This document shows positions 60,151 through 64,000 of a stretch of 64,000 nt of DNA, piece by piece. The notes below the pieces were generated by a model. It was not told where the DNA came from. It ran no database searches and worked only from the letters and a program-made list of their open reading frames with translations. The stretch is from Marthasterias glacialis (lineage: Eukaryota > Echinodermata > Asteroidea > Forcipulatida > Asteriidae), in assembly GCA_911728455.2 (NCBI GenBank), contig OU452228.1, positions 1,860,001-1,924,000 of the forward strand, in the 5' to 3' direction. Numbering within the stretch: the stretch's first letter is position 1; every line of letters begins with the position of its first letter. The translations under genes and the position numbers were made by a program.

Positions 60151-60518
60151 CATGCCACCAGCGCCGTAACTAAGGTAAAATTTTAGGGGGGGGGGGGCAC
60201 AAGGGGGTGCACCATTTTTCCTAGGGGGGCACTTTGGCCAATTAAAACTGAAGTTCCCGTTTGTATTTTTCTTAAACAAGCCCCTTTTCAGTGTTTTCTG
60301 ACGTGTTGACGTAAAACAAAATACATTATGTGTGTAAATAATTCAAAATAGTTCTAAAAATATTGAAATTACTACGTAAATGCTTGTAAAATGTAACATT
60401 TTTTATTCTGGTAATTTTTAATCTCAGAGGTCCAGATTTCAAATGGGGGTACCAGGGGGGCACGGACATCAATTGGGGGGCACGTGCCGCCCCCCTTAGT
60501 TACGCCACTGCATCCCAC
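60151..60518. mobile_element. Non-autonomous hAT element, 352 bp, 8-bp target duplication
   Basis: The element at 60159-60510 starts CAGCGCCGTAACTAAGG and ends CCTTAGTTACGCCACTG. Flanks are CATGCCAC and CATCCCAC (7 of 8 match). G-rich subterminal stretches (GGGGGGGCAC) at both ends. No coding capacity. Confidence 0.83.
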
Positions 60519-62590
60519 CCACTATGGGTCAGATGTGATTGTTCAACATTTCTTCGTTGGACATAATGGTTCATGTTGGATATAACGGTGCGCAGCATAT
60601 GTCACACACAGCGACTGTGCCACGCTCACCATTTTGGGAGTTAATAGTTATACATGTATAAACGCCTCGTCCCGTCAAATTCTCACGTTACATTGGAGAT
60701 ATTGACTTCCAAAATGGCGCAATTATTTATTGCCACGATGACGTCCGGTGAATAGGGTCAATATATACATTGCCTAAAATTCATCCCCTAGTTTTTATCT
60801 GACTTTGGTGGATTCCATACCTGGAATGGTAACAGGATAATCTGTACCCACAATGCCTTGGGGTATCCTGTTGGTCAGTGATGACGTTTTGGAGCCGGAA
60901 GTGCACTGTAAACAAATGGTTTTAACCCCCTGCAGCATGTAACACGCGGCGACTGTGCCACGCTCACTATTTTTGGTCAATAGACCTTTCTATTGTTGAT
61001 AAACAAACCGGGCTGGTTTGGCATAGCCGGCCAAATGTAGCAAAACATTCAAGTCTTGAAGGCAGACGTTGTGACCAAATTCAACATTTTTGCAAACTTT
61101 CTATTTAAAGTAAATACATCTCATTATTAGTTGGTATGTTTCCAACAAATTCTAAACAGTTTTTTAATATTTCTGCAACATTTTTGTAAACTGTGATTTT
61201 CTGTTTTTGCTTTGCACCCATCTTGGTTGGCAAAAACTTGGGCTGTGACGTTCCAAAAGAAAGGTCTAAAGGAACACATGTAAACGCCGCGCCGCCTAAT
61301 AATACAAAGTGCATCACACTGTATGACACACAGTGACATTGACTTCCAAAAAATTGTTATCATTAAGATGATTGTGATGATGACGTCAGGTGATTATGGC
61401 TCAATAAAATACTTCGAATTTGCATAAAACTTTGTTGTTGTTGTTTTTGTTATACTTGTCTATTCGTGTAGATAAAACAATTTCCTTTGAAATGGGTTGT
61501 GTGATGATGGTTGACACTCTAAAGAACATCAGTCAGATTTGACTAGAAACCAGTTAGATTTGACTAACAATTAAGGATCAGCTGGAATCAGTCAGCTGAC
61601 TAGTTTTTTTTATAGTAATAACTAAAATTGCAGTCAGATCCAATTACCTTTTCTAGTTGGTATGACTAAATCCGTTGTTATGTTTTTTGATTTTCGTATA
61701 TTTAACTAATTTCCTAGTCAGTTTCCAACAACTAGGAAAACCTGTCCATATTTTGACTAGGTCGATGTCCAGTTGTTACGCACCCAAGTAAATTGCACAC
61801 AGTTCATGATAGCAACGACTCCCCAAATTAACCAAATGTAGTTTTAATAAATGGGACGTATCCCTTCAGTTCATTCTGTCTTTGAACTTTTTGTGTTCAG
61901 ATCGGTCCATTTCGAAAATAAATGTGAAATTTGTGGCAGTTTTATGGGAAATTTACATTTGAAAAATAATGTAAAACATTTCCCACAGTGGAAGTACACA
62001 GGATTCGGTTAACATTTTAACTTTTGTAGTAAATGTACATTCACAAGTAACAAATTTAAACTATATAATATAGTTAATACTAAGTCTTCATACCAAGTAT
62101 CATTACCCGAAGAAAATAGCATCAACAAATTATACTCAAGAACAACAACAAAATTTGTTAAACAAACTAATCAAATCAAAATAAACTCAATTTTATGGCC
62201 CTTTAAAGAATAAACCTTCAGTAAAGTAAATAAAAAGAACGGAACAAATAAAAAGATCACAGAAGTTTTTTTTCTAAATATGCTATTTGTACAAAAATAA
62301 TGTTTGATGAAAGGTTTTGTCACTTACCAGTGGTTGCAGTCCTTAGCGATATAAACATCCCTTTTTTCATTTGCCATTCAACAAAAATCCAAGTGTGTGT
62401 ATGTTATACCTATGTGCAAAAGTTTTGGCATTCAATTAGTTTTTGAAATTTTCGGAAGTGGCTTCAAATAATGTCGATACATGTAACAGTTTGAATGATG
62501 GATCGAGATTAGTGTAGCAGTGTGTGTTCGCAGACCGAACGCATCATGAGTGTTAAGAAACCAAGTTTTTGTTGTTTAGTAATAGGCAAT
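60519..62590. other. Repeat-rich intergenic DNA
   Basis: GCGACTGTGCCACGCTCAC occurs near 60612 and 60947. ATTGACTTCCAAAA occurs near 60702 and 61338. 60877-60905 matches 10863-10891. AACTAG/GACTAG-rich stretch at 61530-61770. No gene recognised. Confidence 0.45.
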
Positions 62591-62836
62591 ATTTTTGACA
62601 GCCAGAGGGCGCAATACTAATTCCATTTTAATTCCAAGTACACAAATATTTCAAACATTAACAATAAAATTTTCCAAGCAAATATCTTACACTGATTTAC
62701 TATATTGGTTTTTTTTCATTGATAGATTTTACCATTTAACTGCTTTATTAGAAGTCTATTTGCATCTGGTTTACCACACTATTTCTATGGTTTTCCCACA
62801 ATCTACCCAAAAGGGCGCCCTCTTGCAGTCAAAAAT
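62591..62836. mobile_element. TIR element, 246 bp (GAGGGCGC ends)
   Basis: ATTTTTGACAGCCAGAGGGC at 62591 is inverted at 62836 with about three mismatches over 22 bp. No clear target duplication. Confidence 0.65.
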
Positions 62837-63006
62837 AAGGCTTATTGACATGGATCCATGCCCAACGTACGGATCCAGAATTACTGTGTATGAAATGGGA
62901 CATTTCCTCTCCGGGTATTCCACACAGTGGAGTGTGAATAGTTGTTTTTACATATTTGAACTGAAACCAGCATTTTGGTAGATTTGACTGTCTGAGTTGG
63001 TTTTAG

Positions 63007-63234
63007 GGTGTAGTGGAGGGTAACCAGCTGTGTTCCGGTCCACATCCAGGGCTGGACCCCACTCTGGGCTCGGCTTCACGGCACCGCGGAGTCTCTAATA
63101 ACAGTAAATCACAGTTGGAAAATTACAATGAGCATTTCAATATGACTTTCCCTCAGTACGAGTCTTTCTCACATAAGAGTGAATGTACCTGTAGATTTGT
63201 ATATGTACAGTATAGGTTTGTTTTCTTGTTGTAA
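63007..63234 (+). other. Possible unassigned exon, GC-rich start (speculative)
   Basis: After a TTGGTTTTAG acceptor-like site, a frame of 75 codons opens as GVVEGNQLCSGPHPGLDP and runs to TAA. The first 100 bases are more GC-rich than the surroundings. No domain recognised and no partner exon identified. It might be an outlying exon of a neighbour or chance. Confidence 0.2.
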
Positions 63235-63317
63235 GATTTCCTGCCCGTTGATACGGAGTTCCTGAAGGGATTGGTACAGAAAAAGGGTAACAAACGTATT
63301 CCTTCCCCTCAAAACAA

Positions 63318-64000
63318 TAGACCGATTGCGCGATGTTTACATGCGGTCACGCGACCCCTATCGGGTATGACGTCATACAGCTGGTGAAAACATACGTGTA
63401 AAGAGATCAGCCCCTATTATTTTAAGTAGTATGGTGTGGCATTAATTTAAATCACATCTCTGTTTCATAATTTAACAGAATTCTTCTGAAAAGAGGTTTT
63501 TTTTAGCCATGCACTACCGGCGTCGGACGACTATTATGTAGCCACCCGTCTGTTATTTTGTTTGTAATCTTGGCCTAAATCACTGTAAAAAAGGATAAAC
63601 AACGTTGGAAAAGTGAGCATTAGTACCTAGCCTTGCAGAATTTCAAATAGGCAAAGGAATCACACAGTTTTGGAAAGCAATTTCTTTGGAGGATTTCAGC
63701 TTCAAAACTTTGAAATTTTTGTGTTGAAAAGTGTGTGGTGATCGCGGTCGTCTGGCCTAATGTTCCGTTGTGCGCTGTACACATCGAGCACATTTATACG
63801 GTACTTTTACAATTTTCAAGACTTGCTGGAACTGTCCTTACTGGCTTTATTCAGCCACTTGAAGGTCTTTGGTACAAACTCTGGAATATCTTTCACAGAT
63901 TTCGAGCAAGAAAAGCCTCGATCGAATAAACTAAATGCATTAATCATCGTATACCGTACCACCATTCCCTGAGGAGGACTACGTGTGTGTTTACATTTTT
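63318..64000 (-). mobile_element. TIR element copy 7, cut by the window end
   Basis: TA then GACCGATTGCGCGATG. Same orientation as copies 2-4, nearly collinear with copy 3 up to the last base of the window. Confidence 0.8.

Overview
The window is eukaryotic: four spliced genes with GT-AG introns, no operons, and many transposon-derived repeats. It most likely comes from a marine invertebrate deuterostome. I lean towards an echinoderm because of the repeat style (TIR elements, CCGGAAGT-rich Helitron-like elements, GTTTCGACC foldbacks), but that is inference and no species is claimed. Exon models were built by hand from splice sites, codon phase and recalled protein families. No alignment or search was run.

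Layout. (1) 2494-4940 (+): a complete three-exon speriolin (SPATC1/SPATC1L family) gene, 505 aa. (2) 6107-10615 (-): a two-exon gene for the mitochondrial small TIM chaperone Tim8, 91 aa, convergent with speriolin. Its 4.2 kb intron holds a TTAA-flanked element, a hAT element and a 9-bp-TSD MITE. (3) 18108-28419 (+): a five-exon METTL27/WBSCR27-like methyltransferase, 228 aa, with a likely non-coding first exon ending at 17942. Its 7.4 kb second intron holds a 5.4 kb Helitron-like insertion that splits an older MITE and carries a fragment of a cystatin (stefin) exon. (4) 31173-57887 (+): a complete thirteen-exon SLC6 Na+/Cl- coupled transporter of the amino-acid (glycine-like) group, 646 aa. 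(5) 58.4-64 kb: SLC6 3' flank, a decayed non-LTR retrotransposon RT fragment, a second hAT element and more repeats.

The most unusual structures lie inside the SLC6 gene. Intron 4 ends in 18 tandem copies (83-bp unit) of its own 3' splice site plus the first ~48 bp of exon 5, giving an array of decoy acceptors directly before the real one. Intron 9 (9.5 kb) is almost entirely a ~22-bp minisatellite with a G-rich sense strand. It is free of stop codons over long stretches in all three antisense frames, which creates spurious ORFs up to 827 codons. It also shows 1.1-kb and 2.04-kb higher-order repeats and contains a ~310-bp segment copied from intron 5 of the same gene. The transporter has Gly at the TM7 position where SLC6 proteins almost always have the Asn that binds Na+ and Cl-.

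A ~0.77 kb TIR element family (TA target, ends GACCGATTGCGCGAC) has seven copies here, including one nested in a relative and one internal-deletion derivative. The four genes have no evident shared pathway: sperm centrosome protein, mitochondrial import chaperone, SAM methyltransferase and membrane transporter.
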